Below, one piece after another: positions 25,410-34,800 of a DNA stretch of 39,855 nucleotides. The stretch is from the NCBI GenBank assembly GCA_017621075.1, contig JAGATV010000028.1:1-39855 (forward strand). The letters run 5' to 3'. The position numbers and the translations under genes are program-made. The notes beneath the pieces were generated by a model. It ran no database searches, was not told where the DNA came from, and saw nothing but the letters and a program-made list of their open reading frames with translations. Every line of letters starts with the position of its first letter. Within the stretch, counting starts at the first letter, position 1. The DNA comes from Lachnospiraceae bacterium. GTDB lineage: Bacteria; Bacillota; Clostridia; Lachnospirales; Lachnospiraceae.

Positions 25410-26195
25410 ATGACACCCATTTTTGATACCCATGCTCATTATGATGATGAAGCATTTAAGGAGGATAGGAGAGAACTGTTGGCAGCGTTGCCGGAGCAGG
25501 GCATCGCCAAGGTGGTGGATGTAGGAGCCAGCATTGCTTCCTGCCGGGCCGCAATCGGTCTGGCAGAAGAGTTTTCCCATGTCTATTGTGCCCTTGGCGT
25601 GCATCCCAACGAGGTGCAGGAGCTGACGGAAGATTCCTTTTGCTGGCTGAGGACGCAGCTTTCCCATACAAAGTGCGTTGCATTGGGAGAAATCGGGCTG
25701 GACTATTATTGGAAAGAGCCGGAGCCCGATCTACAGAAAAAGTGGTTTGCAAGACAGCTTGGACTGGCAAGGGAATGCAGAAAACCGGTCATCATCCATT
25801 CCCGGGATGCTGCCAGGGACACGGTGGATATCCTGAAGGCAGAGCATGCCGGGGAGATCGGCGGCGTGGTACATTGTTATTCTTATACCAAAGAAATGGC
25901 AAAAGAATTTTTGGATATGGATCTCTATTTTGGGATCGGTGGTGTGCTGACTTTTAAGAATGCCCGGAAATTGAAAGAGGCTGTGGAATATATTCCCATG
26001 GATCGTATTGTGCTGGAGACGGACTGCCCATATCTGGCGCCGGAACCTAACAGAGGAAAGCGCAACAGTTCTGTCAACATTCCTTATGTAGTGACTGCCC
26101 TGGCTCTGATCAAAGGGATTTCCGAGGAAGAGGTAAAAAGAGCGGCGTGGGAAAATTCCCACAGGCTCTATGGTATGCAATGGGACGGACAATAA
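25410..26195 (+). CDS. tatD: TatD-family metal-dependent hydrolase/DNase
   Basis: A 261-residue TIM-barrel hydrolase. Metal ligands are in FDTHAH (6, 8, 10), GEIGLDYYW, VIIHSRDA, VVHCYS and ETDCPYLAPEPNRG, all canonical for TatD/YcfH. Family members are magnesium-dependent DNases with roles in repair and DNA turnover; some have D-Tyr-tRNA or other substrates. The ATG at 25410 has AGGAGGG upstream. It ends 19 bp from the convergent niaR gene. Confidence 0.93.
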   Translation: MTPIFDTHAHYDDEAFKEDRRELLAALPEQGIAKVVDVGASIASCRAAIGLAEEFSHVYCALGVHPNEVQELTEDSFCWLRTQLSHTKCVALGEIGLDYYWKEPEPDLQKKWFARQLGLARECRKPVIIHSRDAARDTVDILKAEHAGEIGGVVHCYSYTKEMAKEFLDMDLYFGIGGVLTFKNARKLKEAVEYIPMDRIVLETDCPYLAPEPNRGKRNSSVNIPYVVTALALIKGISEEEVKRAAWENSHRLYGMQWDGQ

Positions 26196-26214
26196 AAGAG
26201 TAGCAGTTGGAAGC

Positions 26215-26742
26215 TTATCGCACATCCAGGAAACCCTTCTCTGAAAGTTCCTGTCGGATGAGTTCCAGCGCCTTTTCAGAGGGGGCTGTGATGGTATGGT
26301 AATGCCAGTCATCCGTGAGGACTTTGAGGGGACGGGATCTGCTGTTCTCCATTTTGAGGCAGAAATCCCGGGCGTCTTCCATGTCATTAATGACCAGATC
26401 CACCCGGATCTGCCCATAGAGGTCGTGATCTACGAACACATCCAGCATGCTTCCGCCGTAATCCACGATGGAGCGCATTTCTTCTATGGTCTGTTCGGCA
26501 GTATGCTTGACTCTGAGGACTGCGGTACAGCCGTTTCTCTTTTCCTGGGGATGGAACAGCACATAACCCTTGTTAGTGGAGAGGATATTGCGGTTCTCTG
26601 CCCGAAGCAGGGCGATATCCTGTACGATGATCTGTCGGCTCACGCCGAAATGCTTTGCCAGTTCGGAACCGCTGACAGGGGTCGAACGATTCACCAGATA
26701 TTCAGTAATTGCCTGTCTTCGTATATTTCCGTCCAGATTCAT
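26215..26742 (-). CDS. niaR: NiaR-type repressor (HTH + 3H domain)
   Basis: A 175-residue regulator: an N-terminal winged helix (about 5-60; SGSELAKHFGVSRQIIVQDIALLR) and a C-terminal 3H domain, named for three conserved histidines, seen here in RVKHT, VDHDLYG and WHYHT. In Firmicutes this protein (YrxA/NiaR) binds nicotinate and represses NAD synthesis and niacin uptake genes. None of those targets is in the window. The ATG at 26742 was chosen for its GGAGGA site and domain start. A palindrome at its probable transcription start suggests autoregulation. Confidence 0.88.
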   Translation of the reverse strand: MNLDGNIRRQAITEYLVNRSTPVSGSELAKHFGVSRQIIVQDIALLRAENRNILSTNKGYVLFHPQEKRNGCTAVLRVKHTAEQTIEEMRSIVDYGGSMLDVFVDHDLYGQIRVDLVINDMEDARDFCLKMENSRSRPLKVLTDDWHYHTITAPSEKALELIRQELSEKGFLDVR

Positions 26743-26803
26743 GGTGTTCCTCCGCGGGATCATTTTGGGCAATGGTCTGTTTCCTGCATGATTCGGGAAA
26801 AGA

Positions 26804-26847
26804 TATGCCTTTGCATACATCATAACATAACCAACATGAATTGGCAA
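26804..26847 (-). promoter_or_regulatory. Promoter and operator candidate of niaR
   Basis: On the minus strand: TTGCCA (26842-26847), a 17-bp spacer and TATGAT (26819-26824), then a short palindrome TATGC-4-GCATA (26804-26817) where transcription would begin. A plus-strand TTGGCA overlaps the same -35 and may drive mecA, but its -10 (TCTATA) is weak. Confidence 0.5.
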
Positions 26848-26925
26848 AAAAATAGTGTGGAAATCTATACAAAAATCTTATATCATATAGGTACAGAAGA
26901 AAAATCAGGAAAGGTAGGAGTCCGT

Positions 26926-27618
26926 ATGAAAATTGAACGTGTGGATGATAAGACAGTAAAGTGCTTCCTTTCCAATGAGGAATTGGAAGAATATGAGATT
27001 GATTATAAAGATTTTATCCTAAGGAGCGACAAGGCCAAGGAGGTTGTCCGGGAAATCATAGAACAGGCCGAGGTCGAAGTGGGCTACAAGCCCCCGAAGT
27101 TTGCATTCGACCTGCAGATTATGATGCTTCCGGATCAGGGACTTCTTTTGACCTTTTCGGAGAAAGAGCCCTTTGAAGGAAAAGAGGGGGAGCAGGCGCT
27201 GGAATTTATCAGGCAGATCACGGATATGATCCAAAAGAAAGGCGTGCAGAAGACAGTTGTACCGCCTGCAGACAATGGGCCGGCACAGACCGGGCAGACG
27301 GAAAAAACAGATCGGGATCAGCCGGGAAATCCTGAGTATGCCATCTTTCAGTTTGCAAGTCTGGGGGATGTACTTGCATTTGCGAAGGCCCTGCCCGGTA
27401 ATCTGAGAGTGAGGAGTGAATTATATAGGATGGAGGAGCAGTATTATCTGTATCTTCATAAAGGAAGTGCTTCTTATGTGCGTTACAGCAGGGCATGCAT
27501 ACAGGCATTGGAGTTTGCGGACCTCTATGGTGCGGATGAGATTTCTTTCCTGTACCTGAAGGAACATGGAGAGTGCCTGATCGCAGAGAAGGCGTTGAAG
27601 AAGCTCTGCTGGAAATAG
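26926..27618 (+). CDS. mecA: MecA-type adaptor protein
   Basis: A 230-residue adaptor. The N-terminal domain starts MKIERVDDKTVKCFLSNEEL, typical of MecA, and ends near residue 95. A charged Gly/Pro/Thr linker (about 105-135) leads to a C-terminal domain (YAIFQFASLGDVLAFAKAL...LFLKEHGE-like) that in MecA binds ClpC. The family delivers substrates such as ComK to the ClpCP protease. GGTAGGAG stands before the ATG. The zinc-ribbon operon starts only 10 bp after its stop, so it may be the first gene of that transcript. Confidence 0.88.
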   Translation: MKIERVDDKTVKCFLSNEELEEYEIDYKDFILRSDKAKEVVREIIEQAEVEVGYKPPKFAFDLQIMMLPDQGLLLTFSEKEPFEGKEGEQALEFIRQITDMIQKKGVQKTVVPPADNGPAQTGQTEKTDRDQPGNPEYAIFQFASLGDVLAFAKALPGNLRVRSELYRMEEQYYLYLHKGSASYVRYSRACIQALEFADLYGADEISFLYLKEHGECLIAEKALKKLCWK

Positions 27619-27627
27619 GGGGAGGAT

Positions 27628-29220
27628 ATGTACGAATGTCCCAATTGTGCCGCCAATCTGAAATTTGATATTGCAAGACAGCAGTTGTATTGCGAGGCCT
27701 GTGAGACGGTTATGGATCCTTACAGTTTTCAGAAGGATCGGGATGCAGAGGAATATGATGCGACGGTATTTACCTGCCCTCAGTGCGGAGGAACGCTGAT
27801 CACGGAGGATACCACGGCCGCCACTTTTTGCAGTTATTGTGATTCTTCCACGATCCTGGACAGCCGTATCAGCAGGGAGAAAAAGCCAGGCTATATCATT
27901 CCTTTCCAAAAGACCAAGGAGGATTGCAGGCAGGCATACCGCAAGCTGCTGCGCCATGCCGTCTTTGCACCCAGGGCGTTAAAGGATGAAGCGCACATTG
28001 AGAAATTCAGGGGCATTTATATGCCTTTTTGGGTATATGATCTCAAAAAAGAGGGTCCGGTTTCCTTTTTGGGGTTCAAGGATTTGCGGATAGATGATTA
28101 TTTGGTCTATCGGTATTATAAGATAGAATGTGATGTCTATGCGGAAGCAAAAGGTCTGGCGTATGATGCTTCCCGGAGCTTTGCAGACGGTCTGGGCAGT
28201 GCCATAGCGCCCTTTGATCTTCAGGAGAGAAAACCTTTTACGCCCTCGTTTCTTAGCGGTTTTTATGCGGATACCAGTGATGTAGACCAATACGAATATC
28301 TGGAGGAGGCCAAGGATATTGCGGAGGAAGAGAACTGCCAGCGCTTTCTGGAAGTGGGCGGATGCAGGGAATATCATCCGGGAGAAGGGGACTATAGGGA
28401 CGTGCTTTCTGCTGCCCTGCGCCCGGATAATACAGAGGTAAAGCTTGCCTTTCTGCCGGTGTGGTTCTTGTCCTACCGGAAGGGAGACCAGGTGGCTTAT
28501 GCGGTGGTGAATGGTCAGACCGGAAAAGCGGCGGCAGATATCCCTGTAGATTTCAAAAAATATCTGTTGGCTTCCCTGCTCTTGGCGGTGCCCATTTTCC
28601 TGTTGTTGAACCTGTTCCTGGTAATCACGCCCATGAATCTGCTGGGGATCGCAGCCACGCTGGCCACAGTCAGCATGGTGATCTGTTACAGGCAGGCCGG
28701 GGCGCTGCGTGCCTGTGAGAACGGTGATGACAGTTATCGGGGGTATTATAAAGTCAAAAAGGGATTCCAGCAGGTTTCCCTGAAAAGAAAAACAAAAGAG
28801 GTCCTGTTTGCCGTGGCATTGGAAAGCATCCCACCCATCCTGATCCCCCTGGTCTTTTTTGGCAGGCTGGATAAGGATGCAGTCTACACGCTGGGGATGT
28901 TGGCGGTTTGTTTGGGAGTCATCCTGCTTCCGCATCTGGCGGTAAACATGATAGGTTATGTGAGAGGGCAAGTGAAAGAGCCTTTATCTGAGGGGGTAAA
29001 AGGAATCATATACAATGCCGGAAAATCCCTTGTGGGAATTGTCGCAGCTCTGATCATTTTGCTCCTCCGTCCTGCGGCGGATGAATTTTATTATTTTGGG
29101 GCACTGGGATGTATGGGTATGGTGGTCTGGACCATATTTGACCTGATAAAGTATCATAACAGGCTGACCCTGCGCAAACTTCCTCAACTGAACAGGCGGG
29201 GAGGTGACGAGAATGCGTAG
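27628..29220 (+). CDS. Zinc-ribbon membrane protein (operon gene 1)
   Basis: A 530-residue protein with two N-terminal zinc ribbons (C4-C7/C22-C25 and C50-C53/C68-C71), a soluble domain (about 80-310; IPFQKTKEDCRQAYRKLL, YMPFWVYDL, LAFLPVWFLSY) and about five or six membrane helices (about 312-515). This layout is widespread in Clostridia under the name TFIIB-type zinc ribbon or replication-restart zinc finger protein, but no function is known. YMPFWVYD and FLPVWFLSY suggest a repeated strand motif on the cytosolic side. It starts the overlapping five-gene operon and ends by overlapping the next gene by 8 bases. Confidence 0.85.
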   Translation: MYECPNCAANLKFDIARQQLYCEACETVMDPYSFQKDRDAEEYDATVFTCPQCGGTLITEDTTAATFCSYCDSSTILDSRISREKKPGYIIPFQKTKEDCRQAYRKLLRHAVFAPRALKDEAHIEKFRGIYMPFWVYDLKKEGPVSFLGFKDLRIDDYLVYRYYKIECDVYAEAKGLAYDASRSFADGLGSAIAPFDLQERKPFTPSFLSGFYADTSDVDQYEYLEEAKDIAEEENCQRFLEVGGCREYHPGEGDYRDVLSAALRPDNTEVKLAFLPVWFLSYRKGDQVAYAVVNGQTGKAAADIPVDFKKYLLASLLLAVPIFLLLNLFLVITPMNLLGIAATLATVSMVICYRQAGALRACENGDDSYRGYYKVKKGFQQVSLKRKTKEVLFAVALESIPPILIPLVFFGRLDKDAVYTLGMLAVCLGVILLPHLAVNMIGYVRGQVKEPLSEGVKGIIYNAGKSLVGIVAALIILLLRPAADEFYYFGALGCMGMVVWTIFDLIKYHNRLTLRKLPQLNRRGGDENA

Positions 29221-29662
29221 GGAGAAAAAACGGATCTGGGTTTATCTGGGTTTTCTGGCGATCTTATTGGAGATGTTTCTGACGGGAATGTCAGTGACAG
29301 CGGCGCAAAAGGAGGAGCAGCAGCTTTTAGAGGAAAGTAAGATCATTGCCGACAATGTGTACCGATATGAAGACAAGGAAGAGTATGATATCTGCGCAGA
29401 GGAGGGCTGTATCAGACACCCTGTAAAATACATAACCAATGCTTTGTTGGCGTTGATGCTGGCGCTTTTTGTCAACTTTCTGCTGGTCATCCATACTGCC
29501 GGAAAACGGCAGACACAAAATACGGAACTGCTTGGTGGTGTGGAGAAATCTTTTTTCAATTCTGAGCCCAAGATCACCAAGGTGAAGGAGGAAACACAGT
29601 ACTGTCCTCAGAACAGCGGAAGCAGAAGTAGAGGCAGAAGAGGAGGCGGTCATGATTTCTAA
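29213..29662 (+). CDS. Small two-helix membrane protein with Gly/Arg tail (operon gene 2)
   Basis: A 149-residue protein: signal-anchor (about 8-28), a short extracellular Glu/Tyr/Cys segment, a second helix (about 78-98) and a cytosolic tail ending in SRSRGRRGGGHDF. That tail is like the Ser/Gly-rich ends of TPM-domain membrane proteins, which often share operons with zinc-ribbon proteins. The ~100-residue TPM domain expected between the helices is missing, so this may be a shortened form. The ATG at 29213 lies within the end of gene 1, with GGGAGGTGACGAG as ribosome site. I cannot assign a function. Confidence 0.75.
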   Translation: MRREKKRIWVYLGFLAILLEMFLTGMSVTAAQKEEQQLLEESKIIADNVYRYEDKEEYDICAEEGCIRHPVKYITNALLALMLALFVNFLLVIHTAGKRQTQNTELLGGVEKSFFNSEPKITKVKEETQYCPQNSGSRSRGRRGGGHDF

Positions 29663-30434
29663 AGAGCATGAAGACAATGTGATCTGTGAATCCTGCGGAG
29701 GTGCCTTTCGGGATACAGAACCCCGATGTCCTTATTGCGGATCCTTTCATTACAAAGGCGCAGAGCTGGAATATCTTGGGAAGCTTGAGGATGTCAGAGA
29801 GGATATGGAGGATCTGGGCGCTGTACCTGCTAAGGAGCTTCGGAAAGAATTTGTCATACAGGGAGGCTTTGTGAAGAAGGTGCTGTCGGTGGTGTTCATT
29901 GTTGTTCTGCTGGCAGCAGGTGTGGCTGTTCTGTGGGCTGTGGGGGATGCCAGAGACAGAAAGGCGGATTATCTGTGGGAAAGTACAACGTTTCCGGTGT
30001 GGGATGAATTGTATGAACAGGGGGATTATGAAGAGCTTACAAACCTGTATATAGAGGCCGTGACGAATGATAAGCCGGCCTATCGCTGGGAGCATGCAGC
30101 TCTGTGTTCGGCCATGGAGAGGATCGACACCATACAGGAAGCAGAAAGGCGGGAGTTGGTGGGGGAAGTGCTGGATCAGACGGATTATGCAGGACTTTTT
30201 TTCGGTCATTGCTGGCTGTATGGACAGAACTTTTGGGAAAACATGCCACAGGAGGACAAAGCTATCATCGCTCCCTATATGGAAGAAGCAGAGCAGGCTC
30301 TTAAAACCCGCTGGCAGATGAGTGATGAAGAGATTTTGGAACTGAAACAGAAATTGCAGGAAATGGGTTATGTCTCTTATGATGACTGTCGCAAATTTGT
30401 AAAAGAATGGTATGAAAGGAATCATCCGGAATGA
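29652..30434 (+). CDS. Zinc-ribbon single-pass membrane protein (operon gene 3)
   Basis: A 260-residue protein: zinc ribbon C12-x2-C15...C26-x2-C29, an acidic helix, one membrane segment (about 74-97) and a helical external domain of about 160 residues rich in aromatic and acidic residues (LYEQGDYEELTNLYIEA). It overlaps gene 2 by 11 bases and gene 4 by 4. The external part shows TPR-like helix pairs, but I would not assign the fold. Function unknown; with genes 1, 4 and 5 it looks like one membrane complex. Confidence 0.8.
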   Translation: MISKEHEDNVICESCGGAFRDTEPRCPYCGSFHYKGAELEYLGKLEDVREDMEDLGAVPAKELRKEFVIQGGFVKKVLSVVFIVVLLAAGVAVLWAVGDARDRKADYLWESTTFPVWDELYEQGDYEELTNLYIEAVTNDKPAYRWEHAALCSAMERIDTIQEAERRELVGEVLDQTDYAGLFFGHCWLYGQNFWENMPQEDKAIIAPYMEEAEQALKTRWQMSDEEILELKQKLQEMGYVSYDDCRKFVKEWYERNHPE

Positions 30435-31168
30435 AATGTGAATATTGCAAAGGCAATCTGTCCCTGACAGATGCTTACTGTCCCCATTGCGGCAGGCCTA
30501 ATGTGCAGGCCCAGCAGCATATCCGGGATATGGACCGGTATCAGGGGGATTTTGAAGATACCAGAAAAAGTGTATACAGCATTGCAGCCAAGTATAAGGA
30601 GATCGTCACCCTGGTGGTGATCCTGGCAGGGCTTTTGTTTGCCATTGCGCTTTTGGCGGTCATTGGGGCATCTTCCTATAGTGTGAAGCGTACTGTATTG
30701 GACGTGAGAGCCCGGCACGATCAGAAAGAGTATCGGGAAATCCTGGACGGGTATCTGGAGGATGAGGATTTTTTGAGCTTCAGTGCTTTCTGCAGTGCCA
30801 GACGCCTTTCCGGCTATGACGAAGGATACAAGGATTATGCCGGCATCATACAGGCCTGTGACAGTTATTACTATTTTTACAGTAGCCTCATGCAATTTTT
30901 GAATTATGAAAAGACAGACGGGCACTTTCAGGAGTGGATGACCGAAAATCTGAATGAGGTCTATAAGCGGACAGAAATCAAGGAGTCCGGGGCGTCCCAG
31001 GATGTAAAAGACCGGGAGAGGGAAGTGTTCGAGGCCATACGGAATCAGACGGGAGTGCTGCTTGAGGTTTATTGCGGCCTTAGCCGGGAGGAGGTACAGA
31101 GCCTGCCGGACCTTACAAATGCACAGAGGAGCGTACTTTTGGAGGAGAGGATAAGCCATGGAGAATAA
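30431..31168 (+). CDS. Zinc-ribbon single-pass membrane protein (operon gene 4)
   Basis: A 245-residue protein of the same plan as gene 3: zinc ribbon C3-x2-C6...C17-x2-C20, one membrane segment (about 58-80) and a helical external domain of about 165 residues (DQKEYREILDGYLEDEDFLSFSAFCS). It starts in the ATGA overlap with gene 3 and overlaps gene 5 by 11 bases. Genes 3 and 4 are probably old duplicates. Function unknown. Confidence 0.8.
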   Translation: MKCEYCKGNLSLTDAYCPHCGRPNVQAQQHIRDMDRYQGDFEDTRKSVYSIAAKYKEIVTLVVILAGLLFAIALLAVIGASSYSVKRTVLDVRARHDQKEYREILDGYLEDEDFLSFSAFCSARRLSGYDEGYKDYAGIIQACDSYYYFYSSLMQFLNYEKTDGHFQEWMTENLNEVYKRTEIKESGASQDVKDREREVFEAIRNQTGVLLEVYCGLSREEVQSLPDLTNAQRSVLLEERISHGE

Positions 31169-31592
31169 AACAAGGGAGAAGCGCCAGAATGTGTGGATCG
31201 GGATACTTAGGGGCGCCATTGTTTTGACCTGCATCGCACTTGTCATTGTGGCCATCTTTACCATAAAAGAATATTATGACACCTTTTCGGCAACCTACAG
31301 TGAGAAAGGTCTCTATTGGGCATTGGAATCGGAAAATTATTACCGGGTGGCGGAAGGCCGGCATGTCAATCTGGCAGAGGGCCATCCGGGGAACGCATCC
31401 ATGAAAGAATATTACGGTGTTGGAAAGTATTATGAAGCAGCAGTGTTCTATTATGCATACCGGGCAGTGGAAGATGAGAAGCGGGCATCAAAGTATCGGG
31501 AACAGATGGAGGCGGCCTTGCCGGAAACGGGAAGCCTTAGCATGGTGAAGGACAGGATTCACGAGCAGATAGAGCAGTTTTTGGCGGATTGA
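31158..31592 (+). CDS. Single-pass membrane protein (operon gene 5)
   Basis: A 144-residue protein with a basic N-terminus, one membrane helix (about 13-37) and an external helical domain that repeats the pattern of genes 3 and 4 (YYRVAEGRH...YYGVGKYYEAAVFYYAYRA) but has lost the zinc ribbon. It is the last gene of the overlapping set. No terminator is obvious before the next promoter 24 bp on. Function unknown. Confidence 0.75.
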   Translation: MENKTREKRQNVWIGILRGAIVLTCIALVIVAIFTIKEYYDTFSATYSEKGLYWALESENYYRVAEGRHVNLAEGHPGNASMKEYYGVGKYYEAAVFYYAYRAVEDEKRASKYREQMEAALPETGSLSMVKDRIHEQIEQFLAD

Positions 31593-31615
31593 GGGCGGAA
31601 GCTGCAAAAACAGGC

Positions 31616-31644
31616 TTGCACTTTATCGAAAAATATTATATAAT
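31616..31644 (+). promoter_or_regulatory. Promoter for the riboswitch-controlled adhesin/toxin gene
   Basis: TTGCAC (31616-31621), a 17-bp spacer and a perfect TATAAT (31639-31644). Transcription would start near 31651, at the 5' edge of the riboswitch. Confidence 0.8.
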
Positions 31645-31649
31645 ACCCC

Positions 31650-31761
31650 TGGTAAAAGGGGGCAAACATTCAGTGATGGATGGACGCAAAGCATGAAGTC
31701 ATAAGGATTATGATGGTTCGGCTGCACAGATTACTTTTATGGTGATTTGTGCAGCCTTTTT
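31650..31761 (+). promoter_or_regulatory. Cyclic di-GMP-I (GEMM) riboswitch with expression platform
   Basis: GGCAAAC (31661-31667) and GGACGCAAAGC (31682-31692) are the two conserved blocks of GEMM-I aptamers. Between them CATTCA/TGGATG encloses GTGA, a GNRA tetraloop as expected for P2. The P3 arm follows, with the AAGG and TATGATGG elements of the tetraloop receptor side. The 3' part runs straight into a terminator, so ligand binding should decide between read-through and stop. Whether c-di-GMP turns it on or off is not clear by eye. Confidence 0.85.
31720..31761 (+). terminator. Terminator of the riboswitch
   Basis: GGCTGCACAGAT pairs with ATTTGTGCAGCC (12 bp with one G-T), loop of 13 bases, then TTTTT (31757-31761), 43 bp before the adhesin start codon. 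Its 5' arm begins at the expected 3' edge of the aptamer. Confidence 0.9.
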
Positions 31762-31803
31762 CATCCGAAGTTTCCCCTAAAAGTAAAGAGGGGAGTACAA
31801 AAG

Positions 31804-34800
31804 ATGAAAAGAAAAAACAGGTACAGACAAACAGCGGTCCTGTTACTCCTGTCCATGCTCCTGACACCGTTTGCGGAGCTTAAGGCACAGGCAGAGCCTG
31901 CACAGAAGACAGGGAACAGTTCCACGGAGGATGCGGTATCCCTTTCTCTGCCGGAACCGGATTTTATGGCAGAGGCTGCCATCACCGGCAGATGGGATAC
32001 CCACTATAATGCCATCATAACCGTTACCAATACCGGGGACACGGTCATTGACAACTGGCATCTTGCCTTTGATACTGAGGATGTCATAGAGAGCCTTTGG
32101 AATGGAGTGGTGTGCGGTCATGAGGGCACTGCCTATACCATCGGGAATACAGAATGGAACCAGGATATCGCCCCCGGTGAGACCATCACCTTCGGCTACA
32201 CCGCTGTGTGTAAGGAGGAGCCTGCACTGCCGGAAAACATCACCATGCCCATAGGAATCTACCGTCTGAAGGAGACGGCTTACACGGCTGTGTACAGTGC
32301 AGATCCTGCTGTGGAGACCGCCATGGGAAACGCTGTCTACAATGCAGCAGTCACCATTCATAACAATACGGAAGCGCCCATTGAAGACTGGATCCTTGCA
32401 ATTGATTATGATGGGGACATTGATGCCCTCTGGAATGCAGAGATCCTGGGTAGGGAAAACGGATACTATATCCTTAAGAATGCCTCTTATAACCAGAATA
32501 TTCCTGCGGGGGGAGAAGTATCTTTTGGCTTCAATGCCACCGCAGGCACTGTCCGGGATGTCTCACAGGGGGAGTCCTTACAGACTGTCGATCTTCAAAA
32601 GCTGGGCAATATCGTCCTATTTCATACCGGGCTGTATGATTCCCGGCAGGATATGCCCTTACGGGATGCCCCGGAGGGCAGTGTCTCCGGCAGCGATGTC
32701 TCCGGCAGCGATGTCTCCGGTGGCGATGTCTCCGGCGGAGACCCGGATACAGACACTGACGGGGACGGGCTTCCCGACGGCTACGAACTGTATACGCTTT
32801 ACCCTGTGATTGTCAGGTTGGGCCTGGATGAGACCAGGGGAATCAATCCGGAAGATGATTACGATGCGGACGGCCTTACCAATCTGGAGGAATACGAGTA
32901 TGATACCAATCCCGGCAGCGCCGATACGGACGGGGACGGGCTTTCCGACGGGGAAGAACTGAATAATTTCCATACCGATCCCCTTCTTGCCGATACGGAT
33001 GAGGACAGCCTGGGGGACGGCCCGGAAACCGTCCTGGGGCTGGACCCTTTGAATACGGACAGTGACGGCGACGGCATTCCGGACGGGGAGGAGACTTTCA
33101 CCCAGGAGTTGTCCTATCAATCTCCTGAAGGTGTGGATGCCCTTGCCCGGGCGGGAACCCTCCCTGCCCTTACTATTACCGGAAAAGGGGATCTTTCCCG
33201 GAAGATACGGATCCTTGACATCTCCTGCAATCCCAAGTATGCAGATACCGGATTTCTTGTGGGGACCCCTTATGACTTTGCCCACGAAGAGGAACCGGAA
33301 TTTGAAAATGCAGAACTGACCTTCTGCATAGCCCCGGACCTTCTGGAACAAACGCCCATTGAGGATCTGGCCATTGCATGGTATGATGAAGAAAAGGAGC
33401 AGATAGAACTCCAGGAAACCACCTTTGATGCCGCAGAGGGCACTGTTTCCGCCAGAGTGGCACATTTCAGTGTCTACATGGTCATCAATAGGCAGAAGTA
33501 CCTGGATAACCTGATGAATGCCTACCAAAACCAGGCCATGAGGAAAACATCCTTTAACGGAAGCACCTATATGGTCATGGATGAATACCGGACCTGGGAA
33601 GAAGCACAGGAGAAGTGCGGATCTATGGGAGGGCACCTGGCATGCGTTGACAGTGAGGAAGAACTGGAATTCATAAACAATCTGATACAGGAAAAGGGTA
33701 CCAGGGAACATTACTGGATGGAAACGTCAGACAATATGGGAAAGGCTGTCTGGACGGAAAACACGGTCATGTCCTATACGGAATGGGAAGAATACACAGC
33801 CGGCTGGAGCGAGACCCCCTATCTGTTTGATTACTATTCTGAAGAAGAATACAGGCATGCCTGGCAGTCCAACCTCGTATTTTCCTATAAAGTGGAGACC
33901 AATCTGCCCCTGTTTGTATTCCGGCATGATTCCGGGATGAGGGATGGGAATATTCCGGTCACCTACTATGAGGTCTTTGCTTTTGACAGGGACAAGGATC
34001 ATACAGGTTTCAGCCAGACAGTGGTGACCGCCCGGAATTTCCGCATGGAGCGTTATGAGCCCTACTGGACTGTTACATCGCAGCCTGACGGAACCCTGAC
34101 GGGCACTGTGCAGAGCGTGCTGTATGACATCCAGGAATCAAATGCCACCGGTATGTGTTATCGCATTTACGGTCCCCAGGGCTATATAGAGCACAGGAGT
34201 GCCCAGGAGGCAAACGGCTGCATCACTGCCTATACCAAGTTCATCAACAACATCCCTACGTTTGAAAGCTATGAGGCAGTACTGGACTATTTCATGAAGG
34301 ATGACGATTGGGGCCAGTTAAATCCCTATGCCATCTCCTGCAACGGCATCAAGGCTTACACAGGCTACCTGTATGAGCAGGAGCTGGATGCCCGGCAGAT
34401 GTGTACCGTCCTCCTGTCAAACGGACGGCAGGTGGTGCTGGAAAAGGACCCCCATATAGGGGATATGACCGTGGACACCGATGGGGATGGCATCCCGGAT
34501 TTACTGGAACTGGTGGAAGAGACAGAGATCACCATACCGGAAACCGGGCAGACCGTGAAGGCCTGGACCACCCGCTCCGATCCGGGGAGGGCAGACACCG
34601 ACGGGGACGGCTTCTCTGACGCTGATGACAGGGCCCCGGTGCGTTTTGATACCGCCATAGCTGCCGTCACCGGCAACGTGGTGACCCTGAACACCGGAGC
34701 TGTCTGGTGCGTGGCAGGGATCGACATTGATGAATTCTATGCCCAGTACTATACCCGTTACTTAAATCCCGGCAGTCTGGAGATCATAGAGTCCTACAAG

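Noticed and set aside
32680-32745. Short tandem repeat of the GTCTCCGG...GCGAT type
   Set aside because: It encodes the Ser-Gly-Asp-Val linker of the adhesin; repeat-length variation is possible but it is not a CRISPR or satellite.
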